Of a stretch of 56,977 nucleotides of DNA, positions 35,897 to 44,813 are shown one piece after another; position 1 is the stretch's first letter, and every line of letters begins with the position of its first letter. The stretch is from Lachnospiraceae bacterium (lineage in GTDB: Bacteria; Bacillota; Clostridia; Lachnospirales; Lachnospiraceae), in assembly GCA_017622875.1 (NCBI GenBank), contig JAGAQG010000006.1, positions 1-56,977 of the forward strand, in the 5' to 3' direction. A model generated the notes under the pieces. That model was given only the letters and a program-made list of their open reading frames with translations, did no database searches and had not been told where the DNA came from. The position numbers and the translations under genes are program-made.

Positions 35897-37468
35897 ATGA
35901 AAAAAAGAATGAAGCAGTTAATGGCGCTTGGCCTTACAGGGATGCTTGTATTTACAGGCTGTACAGGAAAGGTGGAAGAGCCGGTCATTGAAGAAACACC
36001 GGAAGTTGTGATTGAAGAGGTTACGGAACCGGAAGAAGTTGTGGAAGAAACAGTAGAAGAAATCGTTCCGCTCAGTATCAGAACAGAGACAAAACAGAAA
36101 ACTTATTACTTTGAAGATGGAGAAGATGCTTACCTGTATCTGCAGTATTGTGATGTATCTGTGGAAGGCGATGAATATCAGAAATTAAAGAGAAGTGTAG
36201 AAAACTGGTCTATGGAACGAAGCGAAGGACTTCGAAGCCTTTATGCTTCCTTTGAAGAATCGGCAGCAGAAGAAGTGGAGGAGAACGAAAATTTTTATGG
36301 CTATAGTCTGTATCAGACGGTAACTACTGCCAGGGCAGATGACAGAGTGTTAAGTCTTCTGGATGATACATATCAGTACGTTGGTGGAGAACATGGCATG
36401 TTTTACCGTGAGGGTATCAACTTTGATTCGCAAACCGGAAAAAGAGTTGCACTTTCCGATATTTTGTCGAATTATGATAATTTTATAGAAGAAGCCAAGG
36501 AACGCATAATCTATGAGCTTCGAGAAGATTATGGGGAAGAGCTGTTTGATGATTATGTTACGGTCATTGAGGAATTGTGGAAGGATGGTTCAGAGCCTCA
36601 GTGGTATCTGGATGCTTCCGGCATTGTAATCGTACTGCAGGAATATTCTGTAGGACCATACGCAATCGGTTCTCCGGAAATCCATCTTCCTTATACAGAA
36701 TTTAAACCATATATCAAAGAAGCTTATCTGCCGGGAGAAGAAACAGGAGTTGCTGCATTTTCAGCAAATCAGGAAGTGTTCTTGAGCATCCCAGGTCAGG
36801 CAGAAGAGATCTCTATGATGCTGATGAGCGAACAACAGGAAGAAGTCATGTACAATTCTTTGTGGTTTGGACAGACAGAACTGGAGCTTGGGGATTATCT
36901 TGTTTTAGAGAATGCGTATATTGTAAGAACTGAGACGGATATTTATTGTATGCTGGTGGTGGATGAAGTATCAGATGATTATGTGACTTACATCTATCGA
37001 CTGACAGGCGGAGCCATTGAGAAGGTAGATGAGCTGGCGGCAGCAATTGATGCGGGAAATATAAATCCTCAGGAAGTTCGCATGAAAACATGGGTCTATA
37101 TGCTGGGAACCTATGAAGGTGTGAAAAATTATCATTTTGATGAAAATGGGGAATTTATATCAGAGGATACAGAATACCAGCTTCCTAAAAATGAATATGT
37201 GCTGACGACAACTGTGGATCTGCCATGTATGGCTGAAAATGATGAGGGAGAGCTTTCAGAATGGAAGCTTCCGGCGGGCAGCCACATTATCTTAACTGCT
37301 GCGGATGATAACAGTTATGTAAGATTTTCAATTCAGGAGACTGGTCAGGAAGGAATCTTAAATGTACAGCGCAGTGAAGAGGAATATTATCATATTACAA
37401 TTGGCGGTATGGATGGAGAAACACTAGATGAAAACGATTGTTTTGAAGTTCTGCCGTATGCGGGGTAA
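35897..37468 (+). CDS. large lipoprotein with DUF4163/DUF3298 (RsiV/PdaC-like) domain
   Basis: 523 residues. Signal peptide with lipidation at Cys22 (LVFTGCTG), an acidic Val/Glu/Pro linker (25-58), then a domain at about 60-285 matching RsiV/PdaC extracellular modules: KTYYFEDGEDAYLYLQYCDVSVEG and QYVGGEHGMFYREGINFDSQTGKRVALSDIL. The remaining 230 residues are beta-rich and unassigned. In RsiV this module binds lysozyme, but RsiV is an anti-sigma factor and no sigma gene is present here. The next gene starts directly after its stop. Confidence 0.85.
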   Translation: MKKRMKQLMALGLTGMLVFTGCTGKVEEPVIEETPEVVIEEVTEPEEVVEETVEEIVPLSIRTETKQKTYYFEDGEDAYLYLQYCDVSVEGDEYQKLKRSVENWSMERSEGLRSLYASFEESAAEEVEENENFYGYSLYQTVTTARADDRVLSLLDDTYQYVGGEHGMFYREGINFDSQTGKRVALSDILSNYDNFIEEAKERIIYELREDYGEELFDDYVTVIEELWKDGSEPQWYLDASGIVIVLQEYSVGPYAIGSPEIHLPYTEFKPYIKEAYLPGEETGVAAFSANQEVFLSIPGQAEEISMMLMSEQQEEVMYNSLWFGQTELELGDYLVLENAYIVRTETDIYCMLVVDEVSDDYVTYIYRLTGGAIEKVDELAAAIDAGNINPQEVRMKTWVYMLGTYEGVKNYHFDENGEFISEDTEYQLPKNEYVLTTTVDLPCMAENDEGELSEWKLPAGSHIILTAADDNSYVRFSIQETGQEGILNVQRSEEEYYHITIGGMDGETLDENDCFEVLPYAG

Positions 37469-37903
37469 ATGGCAAGGGTAATCGTGCTGCTCCTATATGA
37501 TTATGCCCTTGTACGACTTGCAATAGAAGATTACAGGCATCAGAAAATAAAGAACGGTTATGTGAAAAGAATATTGCTGCTGTCAGCAGTATCATTAGCG
37601 GTGATGCCGAAAATTTCGCTGATTTCCAGAGTGTTTGGAATGTTTGCAGTCAGCCTGCCGATGCTGCTTTTGGGAATGTTTGTGCCTGGAAGCTTTGGCG
37701 GCGGAGATGTAAAGCTTGTCTTTGCGTGCGGTGTATTTCTTGGATGTGAATTGCTGCTGAAAGGGACGGCCATTGCTTTGTTTCTGGCAGGAATCTATAG
37801 TATTTGGCTGATATGCATAAAAAAAGAAAAAAGAAATGTACAGTTTGCACTAGGACCGTTTCTAAGTGTCGGCTATATTATTTCCGCATTTTTGATATTT
37901 TAA
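37469..37903 (+). CDS. A24-type prepilin peptidase-like protein
   Basis: 144 residues with about five helices. Both catalytic aspartates of type IV prepilin peptidases can be placed: Asp21 in IEDYRHQKIKNGY (family pattern D-x-R-x-x-x-I-P-N, with Lys for Pro) and Asp80 in SFGGGDVKL (GxGD). It lacks the N-terminal methylase domain, like CpaA/FlaK-type short members. The ATG is immediately after the lipoprotein stop with GGGG upstream. No pilin or secretion ATPase gene is nearby. Confidence 0.85.
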   Translation: MARVIVLLLYDYALVRLAIEDYRHQKIKNGYVKRILLLSAVSLAVMPKISLISRVFGMFAVSLPMLLLGMFVPGSFGGGDVKLVFACGVFLGCELLLKGTAIALFLAGIYSIWLICIKKEKRNVQFALGPFLSVGYIISAFLIF

Positions 37904-37919
37904 ATTTTATACAAAAATG

Positions 37920-37964
37920 AAGAATCTTTAGAAAATATTTAGAATTTTCTGAAGATTCTTTTTT
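37920..37964 (+). terminator. intrinsic terminator
   Basis: AAGAATCTTTAGAAAAT (37920-37936) pairs with ATTTTCTGAAGATTCTT (37944-37960), one G-U pair, with a T-run to 37964. Confidence 0.88.
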
Positions 37965-38020
37965 GTTTTCCCAATTATGATATACTCATACATGAAACAT
38001 GAGAGCAGGAGGAGAGACTT

Positions 38021-38734
38021 ATGAAGGAAATATATCATGTATTGGTCGTGGAGGATGACGAACAGATCCGTGACGGAATTGAAATCTATCTGAAAAGTCA
38101 GGGATATGAGGTATCCAAGGCGGCTGATGGAATCGAGGGACTGGCAGTCTTAAAGGAAAAGGAAATTCATCTGGCAATCATAGACGTCATGATGCCGAGA
38201 ATGGACGGAATCCATATGGTGATGCGCCTTCGAAAGGAATATGATTTTCCGGTCATTATGCTTTCTGCAAAATCAGAGGAAGTGGATAAGATCATGGGAC
38301 TGAATATGGGAGCGGACGATTACGTGACCAAACCGTTTCAGCCGCTGGAGCTGCTTGCGAGGGTTAATTCCCATCTGCGCCGCTACAAACGTTTTCTGGA
38401 AATGACCAGTCAGGGAAAGGAGGAGCCGGAAAATGTGTACCGTATCGGAGGTATTGAGTTAAACGAGGATACCAAAGAGGTACTGGTAGATGGCGAGACT
38501 GTCAAAATGACTCCCATGGAATTTAAGATTCTGGCACTTCTGATGAGAAGCCCGGGACGTGTATTTTCAGCCGAGGAGATTTACGAAAGAGTCTGGAATG
38601 AGCGTGCCATCAATACGGACACTGTCATGGTTCATGTAAGAAAGATTCGGGAGAAAATTGAATACAACCCGAAGGAACCAAAATATTTAAAGGTGGTGTG
38701 GGGCGTTGGATACAAAATTGAAAAAATCTCATAA
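38021..38734 (+). CDS. OmpR/PhoB-family response regulator
   Basis: 237 residues. Receiver domain with VVEDDEQ, phosphorylation site Asp55 in IIDVMMPRMDG and DDYVTKPF; C-terminal winged helix at about 140-235 (VKMTPMEFKILALLMRSPGRVFSAEEIYERVWNE). GCAGGAGG precedes the ATG and a TATACT -10-like hexamer lies about 40 bases upstream. Its end overlaps the kinase gene by 29 bases. Confidence 0.96.
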   Translation: MKEIYHVLVVEDDEQIRDGIEIYLKSQGYEVSKAADGIEGLAVLKEKEIHLAIIDVMMPRMDGIHMVMRLRKEYDFPVIMLSAKSEEVDKIMGLNMGADDYVTKPFQPLELLARVNSHLRRYKRFLEMTSQGKEEPENVYRIGGIELNEDTKEVLVDGETVKMTPMEFKILALLMRSPGRVFSAEEIYERVWNERAINTDTVMVHVRKIREKIEYNPKEPKYLKVVWGVGYKIEKIS

Positions 38735-41090
38735 ACTTACGAACTTGATTATTGCGCTGATCGTTCTGATTCCGGCACTGGTCTTGGTATGTCTTTATCC
38801 GACCATGGAAACAGCAATGCTGGATAAAAAGGAACAGTGGCTGTCTGAATGGGAACAGCGGAAAGAGGAATACCTGCTGGAGTCCACGGAGGTATCCTAT
38901 GCGGAAACGGTGTCGGAGCCGACGGAAGAACTAACGGAAGAAGTATGGGTAGAGGATACTTTCTATTTGCAGGATAATTTTGTTAATTACGCTGTAGAAG
39001 CAAGCTATTATCAATATGCCATGCTTTTGCAGGATGCAACCGGTGAAGAGGTATTTACAGATGTTCTGGAAAATTATGGATGGGTCAATGATTTCTATGA
39101 AATGACCGAAAATACCCAATGGTACGTGGAATATGTGATGCATCAGAGGGATGAAAACAGTGGTGCTGAATTGTATACTGCGGGAGAGTGGAGTGATTTA
39201 TCAGAAGAAGAAATGCAGTCTCTGCTTGCCGGTAACAGTCTGGAAACAGAGCGTGAAGAGGAGTTAAAGGCCAGCGGATTTCTTGGATATCTTACCATTG
39301 AATTTGATAGTTTCGGGAAGCTTTCGAATATCAGGATTCGTGTGGATGAAAATGTGGTATATAATGATCAGGTTTACCAGAGAGCAAAATCGTCCATTGA
39401 ACAGTATCGTAACAATGTAGAATATTATGAGGGAGAAACCGGGAATGTCTATGAACAGGAAGATATTGCCCTGGAGGTCTGCCCGAAAAATTTCCGAGCA
39501 GTTTATCTGATCTATGATAATAACGAACAGTTTATATATTCTGACATGGAAGGTTACTATAACGAATACGACTATGCCATGGATTACTACGAATATGAAC
39601 CGTTTTATGCTCCGGAAGAACTGTATTTCGCAACAGGGGCTTACTGGATCGTACTGGCGCTTGCAGTGTTTGTACTCTTTGCGGCGATGATTCTTCCGTT
39701 TTTCAAAAAGCTGGAGACAGGATGGGAAAAACTGTTCTGTATGCCGACAGAAATTGCGTTGTGTGTTGCGGGCGCGGGAATTGTGCTTGCATGCGGAATG
39801 TGTCTGCTCATGTCATGTACAACAATGAGCCACCTGAATGAATATATCATCACAAATAACCATCCAATTGAGCTTTTGGGGTATTCATTTACAGTGGAGC
39901 AGTGCTATTACATTTTGCTGGCAGTGAACTTTCTGGGATGGGCAGCAGCCTTCTTTATGGAATATATCTGTGCGGCACAGCTTCGTCAGTTCTTCTGCGG
40001 GCCAATGTATTATATCAAACACAGACTTCTGGGCGTAGTATTTGTGCGATGGATCTGGAAGCAGTGTAAACGTCTGTACCAGTATGTGACAGATATCGAT
40101 ATCAGCGAAAATATGCAAAAGAGTATTGTAAAGATCGTGCTTGCAAATGCGGTGATTGTGATACTTCTTTGCTGCTGTTGGTTTGTTGGTGCCGCAGGTG
40201 TGATTTTTTACTCCATTGCTTTGTATATTCTGCTGAAAAAATATGGTAATAAGTTACAAAAACAATATCAGAGTATTTTAAATGCCACAGGCCAGATGGC
40301 CGAAGGAGATCTTCATATCACACTGGATGAGGATCTTGGAATCTTTGAACCTCTGGGAAGAGAACTGGAAGGAGTTCAGCAGGGCTTTGCCAAAGCGGTA
40401 GCAGAGGAAGCAAAGAGCCAGAATATGAAGAGTGAGCTGATCACCAATGTATCTCATGATCTAAAAACTCCGCTGACATCCATCATTACTTATGTGGATC
40501 TTCTGAAAAATCCGGATGTTACAGAGGAAGAGCGAAAATCCTATATTGAAACGCTGGATTTAAAATCCCAGAGACTGAAAGTGCTGATTGAAGACCTGTT
40601 TGAAGTCAGTAAGGCGAATTCAGGGAATGTGAAGATGAATTTCATGGATGTGGATATCGTGAAGCTGATGAAAGAGGTCCGTGTGGAAATGTCCGATAAG
40701 ATCGAAGAGAGCAATCTGGACTTTCGGTGGAATCTGCCGGAGGAAAAAGTGATTCTTTCTCTGGATGGACAGAGGACCTACCGTATTTTTGAAAATCTTC
40801 TGAACAATGCGGTAAAATATGCGATGCCATTTACCAGAGTTTATGTGGATATTCTGAATCAGGAATCCGAAGTCGTGGTCATTTTCAAGAATATGTCTGC
40901 GCAGGAACTGAAAATGGACGCTGATTATCTGACAGAACGTTTTGTCAGAGGTGACAGCTCCAGAAAATCTGAAGGAAGCGGACTTGGACTTGCCATTGCA
41001 AAGAGTTTTACGGAACTTCAGCATGGAGAATTCAATATCAGTGTAGATGGAGATCTGTTTAAGGTAACAATCAGATTTCTCAAAAATTAA
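38706..41090 (+). CDS. large multi-spanning sensor histidine kinase
   Basis: 794 residues, far longer than typical partners. Helix at about 12-30; an acidic, Tyr/Glu-rich extracytoplasmic domain to about residue 310 (EDIALEVCPKNFRAVYLIYDNNEQFIYSDMEGYYNEYDYAM); roughly six helices between 313 and 515; a HAMP-like linker; HisKA with His584 in LITNVSHDLKTPLTSI; HATPase with IFENLLNNAVKYA and GSGLGLAIAKS. The start is the TTG at 38706 overlapping the regulator gene by 29 bases; G-rich sequence upstream serves as ribosome binding site. Ligand unknown. Confidence 0.93.
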   Translation: MDTKLKKSHKLTNLIIALIVLIPALVLVCLYPTMETAMLDKKEQWLSEWEQRKEEYLLESTEVSYAETVSEPTEELTEEVWVEDTFYLQDNFVNYAVEASYYQYAMLLQDATGEEVFTDVLENYGWVNDFYEMTENTQWYVEYVMHQRDENSGAELYTAGEWSDLSEEEMQSLLAGNSLETEREEELKASGFLGYLTIEFDSFGKLSNIRIRVDENVVYNDQVYQRAKSSIEQYRNNVEYYEGETGNVYEQEDIALEVCPKNFRAVYLIYDNNEQFIYSDMEGYYNEYDYAMDYYEYEPFYAPEELYFATGAYWIVLALAVFVLFAAMILPFFKKLETGWEKLFCMPTEIALCVAGAGIVLACGMCLLMSCTTMSHLNEYIITNNHPIELLGYSFTVEQCYYILLAVNFLGWAAAFFMEYICAAQLRQFFCGPMYYIKHRLLGVVFVRWIWKQCKRLYQYVTDIDISENMQKSIVKIVLANAVIVILLCCCWFVGAAGVIFYSIALYILLKKYGNKLQKQYQSILNATGQMAEGDLHITLDEDLGIFEPLGRELEGVQQGFAKAVAEEAKSQNMKSELITNVSHDLKTPLTSIITYVDLLKNPDVTEEERKSYIETLDLKSQRLKVLIEDLFEVSKANSGNVKMNFMDVDIVKLMKEVRVEMSDKIEESNLDFRWNLPEEKVILSLDGQRTYRIFENLLNNAVKYAMPFTRVYVDILNQESEVVVIFKNMSAQELKMDADYLTERFVRGDSSRKSEGSGLGLAIAKSFTELQHGEFNISVDGDLFKVTIRFLKN

Positions 41091-41095
41091 CAGCG

Positions 41096-41126
41096 AAAAA
41101 GCCCTTGATTTTCCGGGGGCTTTTTT
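41096..41126 (+). terminator. intrinsic terminator
   Basis: AAAAAGCCC (41096-41104) pairs with GGGCTTTTT (41117-41125) and ends in T. It closes the two-component operon. Confidence 0.85.
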
Positions 41127-41135
41127 GCGTTTACA

Positions 41136-41164
41136 TTGACGGAATATGGCGAAAATGTTATAAT
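41136..41164 (+). promoter_or_regulatory. promoter of the nucleoside operon
   Basis: TTGACG (41136-41141) and TATAAT (41159-41164) are separated by 17 bases, 87 bases upstream of the binding-protein start. The leader between shows no purine riboswitch core. Confidence 0.7.
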
Positions 41165-41250
41165 CGAATAGATTGGAGATTATGTCTTTTGACATCCGCA
41201 GACTCGGACAAAGGTTATAATTTCTAAAAAAACTCAAAAGGAGAAACAAA

Positions 41251-42333
41251 ATGAAAAAGAAACTTTTAGCAATTCTGATGGCTGCAACTATGGTACTTTC
41301 TTTAGTAGCATGTGGCGGCAGCGAAGAAACAGCAGAAACTCCTGCAGCAGAAAATGCAGGCGAAGAAGCAGCAGAAGAAGCAACAGTGGATGCTTCTGAC
41401 CTGAAAATCGGTCTTGTAACTGACTTAGGTGGTGTAGAAGACCAGTCCTTCAACCAGTCTTCATGGGAAGGCTTACAGAGAGCAGCAGCAGACTTTGGTG
41501 TAGAAGTTAACTACTTATCTTCTTCTACAGACGCTGACTACGCTCCAAACATTGAAACATTTGTTGATGAAGAATATGACCTCATCATCAGCGTTGGTTT
41601 CTTATTAGCAGATGCTACAAAAGCAGCAGCTGAAGCTAACCCAGACGTTAAATTTGCAATCATTGATGATTCTTCATGTGCAGATCTTCCAAACGTATCA
41701 TGCTTAACATTCAAGGCTGAACAGTCTTCTTACCTTGCAGGATATGTTGCAGGTCTTATGACAGAAAAGAACAACATCGGTTTCGTACTTGGTATGGCAA
41801 GTGATACAATGCACCCATTCGGATATGGATACTGCGCAGGTGCAATCGATGCGAACCCAGACGTAACAATCCAGATGGCAAATGCGAATGCATTTGGTGA
41901 CCCTGCTACAGGTTCTACTCTTACAACAAACTTTGTAACAAATGGTGCTGATGTTGTATTCCACGCAGCAGGTGCTACAGGTACAGGTGTAATTTCCGAA
42001 TGCCAGGCAAAAGGAATCATGGCTGTTGGTGTAGACTCTGACCAGAGCTACCTTGCTCCGGAAACAGTTATTACATCCGCTATGAAACGTGTTGATAACG
42101 CTGTATATGCGACAGTTGAAAGCCTTGTAAATGGTACACTTGAAGGCGGCTTAGCTGTATTCGATATCAACAACGGCGGTGTTGATATCGCTCCTACAAC
42201 AGATTTACTTTCTGAAGAAGTAATCGCAGCAGTTGAAGAAGTTAAAGCACAGATCAAATCTGGTGAAATCACAGTTCCAGCTACAAAAGATGAATTTGAA
42301 GCAAAATACGGTGATGTTTACACATTAGATTAA
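41251..42333 (+). CDS. BMP/PnrA-family nucleoside-binding lipoprotein
   Basis: 360 residues. Lipoprotein signal ending at Cys21 (LSLVACGG), Ala/Glu linker, then a BMP-family domain: KIGLVTDLGGVEDQSFNQSSWEGLQRA, NVSCLTFKAEQSSYLAGYVAGL, VVFHAAGATGTG and GVDSDQSYLAP. BMP lipoproteins such as PnrA and YufN capture purine or general nucleosides for an ABC importer. AAAAGGAG precedes the ATG. Very strong codon bias suggests high expression. The ATPase and permeases lie downstream after the glycyl-radical pair, so this is the operon's first gene. Confidence 0.95.
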   Translation: MKKKLLAILMAATMVLSLVACGGSEETAETPAAENAGEEAAEEATVDASDLKIGLVTDLGGVEDQSFNQSSWEGLQRAAADFGVEVNYLSSSTDADYAPNIETFVDEEYDLIISVGFLLADATKAAAEANPDVKFAIIDDSSCADLPNVSCLTFKAEQSSYLAGYVAGLMTEKNNIGFVLGMASDTMHPFGYGYCAGAIDANPDVTIQMANANAFGDPATGSTLTTNFVTNGADVVFHAAGATGTGVISECQAKGIMAVGVDSDQSYLAPETVITSAMKRVDNAVYATVESLVNGTLEGGLAVFDINNGGVDIAPTTDLLSEEVIAAVEEVKAQIKSGEITVPATKDEFEAKYGDVYTLD

Positions 42334-42357
42334 TAAAAACAAATATCTAAAGAATGA

Positions 42358-42390
42358 CCGCTGCCCCGTTTGCGGGGCGGCGGAAATTTT
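42358..42390 (+). terminator. GC-rich hairpin within the nucleoside operon
   Basis: CCGCTGCCCCG (42358-42368) pairs with CGGGGCGGCGG (42373-42383), one non-ideal pair, around a 4-base loop, then AAATTTT. The T-run is short, so it may be a partial terminator that lowers expression of downstream genes relative to the binding protein, or an RNA-stabilising end for the first message. Confidence 0.6.
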
Positions 42391-42409
42391 ATGGAGGAGA
42401 GGAGAAAAT

Positions 42410-43954
42410 ATGAGAGAAATTTCCATGGAACGCGTAAATAAAACAAGAGAGGCTATCCTTGAAACAATCAAAAGCCCAACACTGACACATGAACAGAAGG
42501 TATGCGCTGCCTCCGGTCTGGCGGATTCTCTGTTAGAGGTCTTAGATTTGCCGGAAGGACTTGATGAGCTTTTGAATGTTCCAATCGACCGTAAATGTAT
42601 CTGTGATTTAAATGAAGGCCATGCGCCGATGCGTCCAAGGTACATTATTCCGGATTATGAGAAGTTCATGAGGGAAGGAAGCGAGTTTTTACAGCTTGCA
42701 CCTCCAACAGACCTTTATGAAGCAATCAATAATCTTCTGATTTTCTATAAACATGTGCCAAGTATTACAAATTTCCCGGTATATTTAGGCCAGCTGGACG
42801 AATTGCTGGAACCGTTTATTGACACAGTGCCGGAAGAACAGGCGAAAAAACTGATCAAAATGTTTTTAATTCATGTAGACCGCACTGTATTGGACTCTTT
42901 CTCCCACGCAGATATTGGTCCAAAAGCTACAAAAGCAGGTTATATGCTTTTAGAAGCAGAAAAAGAATTAGAACAGGCTGTGCCAAACTTAAGTATGAAA
43001 TATGAAGAAGGCCTGACAGAGGATGAATTCGCACTGGCAGCAGTAGATTGTGCACTTCACAGCGCAAAACCAAGCTTTGCAAATCACAAAATGTTCAAAA
43101 AGGAACTGACAGAAGATTATGTGATTGCAAGCTGCTATAATGGACTTCGCGTAGGCGGAGGTTCTTACACTTTATCACGTTTGATTCTCGGAAACATTGC
43201 GAAGCGCGCAGAAAATATTCAGGACTTTAAGGAAAATCAGCTGCCATATGTAATGGATATCATGGCAAGATATATGGATGAGAGAATCCGTTTTGAAGTA
43301 GAAGAAAGCGGTTTCTTTGAAAATAATTTCCTTGCAAAAGAGGGATTCATCCACAGAGAAAAATTCACAGCTATGTTTGGTCTGGTAGGACTTGCAGACT
43401 GTGTGAATATTCTTCTTGAAAAAGAAGGAAAGAGCGGAAGATTCGGCGCAGACGTCCACGCAAATGATCTTGGTGTAGAAATCATGGACATTATTGATGA
43501 ATTTAATAAGAATCATAAAAATCCATACTGTGAAATTACAGACAATCACTTCCTGCTTCACGCACAGGTCGGTATTTCGGATGATATCGACGTAACACCA
43601 GGTACAAGAATTCCAATCGGAGAAGAGCCGGAAGAATTGATCGACCACTTGCTGGTACTTAGTCGATTCCACAAATACTTCCCATCTGGAACAGGAGATA
43701 TTTTCCCGATCGATGTGACAGTACATAAGAATCCGGAATTCGTACTTGATATCGTAAAGGGTTCTTTTGTAAAAGATTTAAGATATTTATCTTTCTATTC
43801 CAGTGACAGTGATGTGGTGAGAGTCACAGGATATCTCGCAAAGAAATCAGAGATTGAAAAGCTGCTGGCAGGCTCTGCAGTACTTCAGGATACAACAATG
43901 CTTGCGAAGGATGCCTTTAAAAATGCACACATTCCAGACAGAAAGGTACGTTAA
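42410..43954 (+). CDS. yjjI: YjjI-family glycyl-radical enzyme
   Basis: 514 residues, matching E. coli YjjI (about 516). The glycyl-radical motif RVTGY is at 471-475 with Gly474 as radical site, coded at 43829-43831. A candidate thiyl Cys242 lies in DYVIASCYNGLRVGG. It is shorter than pyruvate formate-lyase-type enzymes (about 750-850). The reaction catalysed by YjjI is not established to my knowledge. GGAGGAGAGG precedes the ATG. Its stop overlaps the activase start (TAATG). It lies in a nucleoside transport and salvage operon, recalling E. coli where yjjI-yjjW lie beside deoCABD, so a nucleoside- or deoxyribose-derived substrate is a reasonable inference. Confidence 0.92.
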   Translation: MREISMERVNKTREAILETIKSPTLTHEQKVCAASGLADSLLEVLDLPEGLDELLNVPIDRKCICDLNEGHAPMRPRYIIPDYEKFMREGSEFLQLAPPTDLYEAINNLLIFYKHVPSITNFPVYLGQLDELLEPFIDTVPEEQAKKLIKMFLIHVDRTVLDSFSHADIGPKATKAGYMLLEAEKELEQAVPNLSMKYEEGLTEDEFALAAVDCALHSAKPSFANHKMFKKELTEDYVIASCYNGLRVGGGSYTLSRLILGNIAKRAENIQDFKENQLPYVMDIMARYMDERIRFEVEESGFFENNFLAKEGFIHREKFTAMFGLVGLADCVNILLEKEGKSGRFGADVHANDLGVEIMDIIDEFNKNHKNPYCEITDNHFLLHAQVGISDDIDVTPGTRIPIGEEPEELIDHLLVLSRFHKYFPSGTGDIFPIDVTVHKNPEFVLDIVKGSFVKDLRYLSFYSSDSDVVRVTGYLAKKSEIEKLLAGSAVLQDTTMLAKDAFKNAHIPDRKVR

Positions 43955-44796
43955 TGCAGGCAGTTGTGAATAAGGTCATTCCATTCAGCAGCGTGGATGG
44001 ACCGGGAAACCGTACCGCGGTATTTTTACAGGGCTGCAATATCAACTGCAAATACTGCCATAACCCGGAGACACGTGCACTGTGTATCGAATGTGGTGTC
44101 TGTGTGGAACGGTGTCCGGAGGGCGCATTGGAAAGAGGTTCGGATGGAAAGATTATTTTCCACCCGGAAAAATGTATTCAGTGCGATACCTGCATTCACG
44201 TATGTCCAAATAACAGTTCTCCAAGAACTGCGGTAATGACACCAGAGGAATGTTACAAAAAAGTAAAAAAACAGATTCCATTTATCCGCGGACTGACAGT
44301 TTCCGGCGGAGAATGTATGCTAAGACCGGATTTTCTGGAAGCACTTTTCAAACTTGCGAAACAGGACGGGTTAAATACGATGATTGACAGCAATGGTACC
44401 ATTCCCTTCTGGGAATATCCCTCTCTTTTAGAGGTGACTGACGGAGTCATGCTGGACATCAAAGCGTTTAAAAATGAAGATCATGTAAGAGTGACCGATG
44501 AAAAAAATGAAATTGTTTTAAAAAATGCGGTTTATCTTGCAGAAAATAAGAAATTATATGAAGTAAGAGCAGTGATTGTTCCTGATCTGTACGATACGAA
44601 ATCAAGTATCACACAGATGGCACAATTTTTAGCACCTTATTTAGAAATTCAGGAATTCAGAATCAAACTGATTGCTTATAGACCTATGGGAGTTAGGGAA
44701 GAATACGCACATTACCAGGTGCCGAGCCAGAATTATCTTGAAGAGCTGGCCGACATTCTAAAGGCTTATGGGTTTAAAGAAATAATCATCATTTAA
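43954..44796 (+). CDS. yjjW: YjjW-family glycyl-radical enzyme activase
   Basis: 280 residues, radical SAM. The CX3CX2C cluster site is Cys28, Cys32 and Cys35 in LQGCNINCKYCHNPET. Two ferredoxin-type [4Fe-4S] motifs follow: CIECGVCVERC (44-54) and CIQCDTCIHVC (74-84). It uses SAM and reducing electrons to abstract hydrogen from the glycine of its partner. The ATG overlaps the yjjI stop, so they are made together. Eighteen bases separate it from the ABC ATPase gene. Confidence 0.94.
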   Translation: MQAVVNKVIPFSSVDGPGNRTAVFLQGCNINCKYCHNPETRALCIECGVCVERCPEGALERGSDGKIIFHPEKCIQCDTCIHVCPNNSSPRTAVMTPEECYKKVKKQIPFIRGLTVSGGECMLRPDFLEALFKLAKQDGLNTMIDSNGTIPFWEYPSLLEVTDGVMLDIKAFKNEDHVRVTDEKNEIVLKNAVYLAENKKLYEVRAVIVPDLYDTKSSITQMAQFLAPYLEIQEFRIKLIAYRPMGVREEYAHYQVPSQNYLEELADILKAYGFKEIIII

Positions 44797-44813
44797 CGAA
44801 GGAGGACGGAACA

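Noticed and set aside
41189-41221. Second promoter TTGACA ... TATAAT before the BMP gene
   Set aside because: The spacer is 21 bases, too long for a sigma-A promoter; the pair at 41136-41164 fits better.
41165-41250. Purine-type riboswitch in the leader of the nucleoside operon
   Set aside because: The leader is too short and lacks the conserved three-way junction sequences.
40620-41453. 277-codon open frame on the minus strand opposite the kinase end and the BMP gene start
   Set aside because: It crosses a terminator and a promoter and lies opposite two clear genes. It has no ribosome binding site and no recognisable domain.
43175-43726. 183-codon minus-strand open frame inside yjjI
   Set aside because: Cys/Phe/His-rich antisense translation of a well-conserved gene, without start signals.
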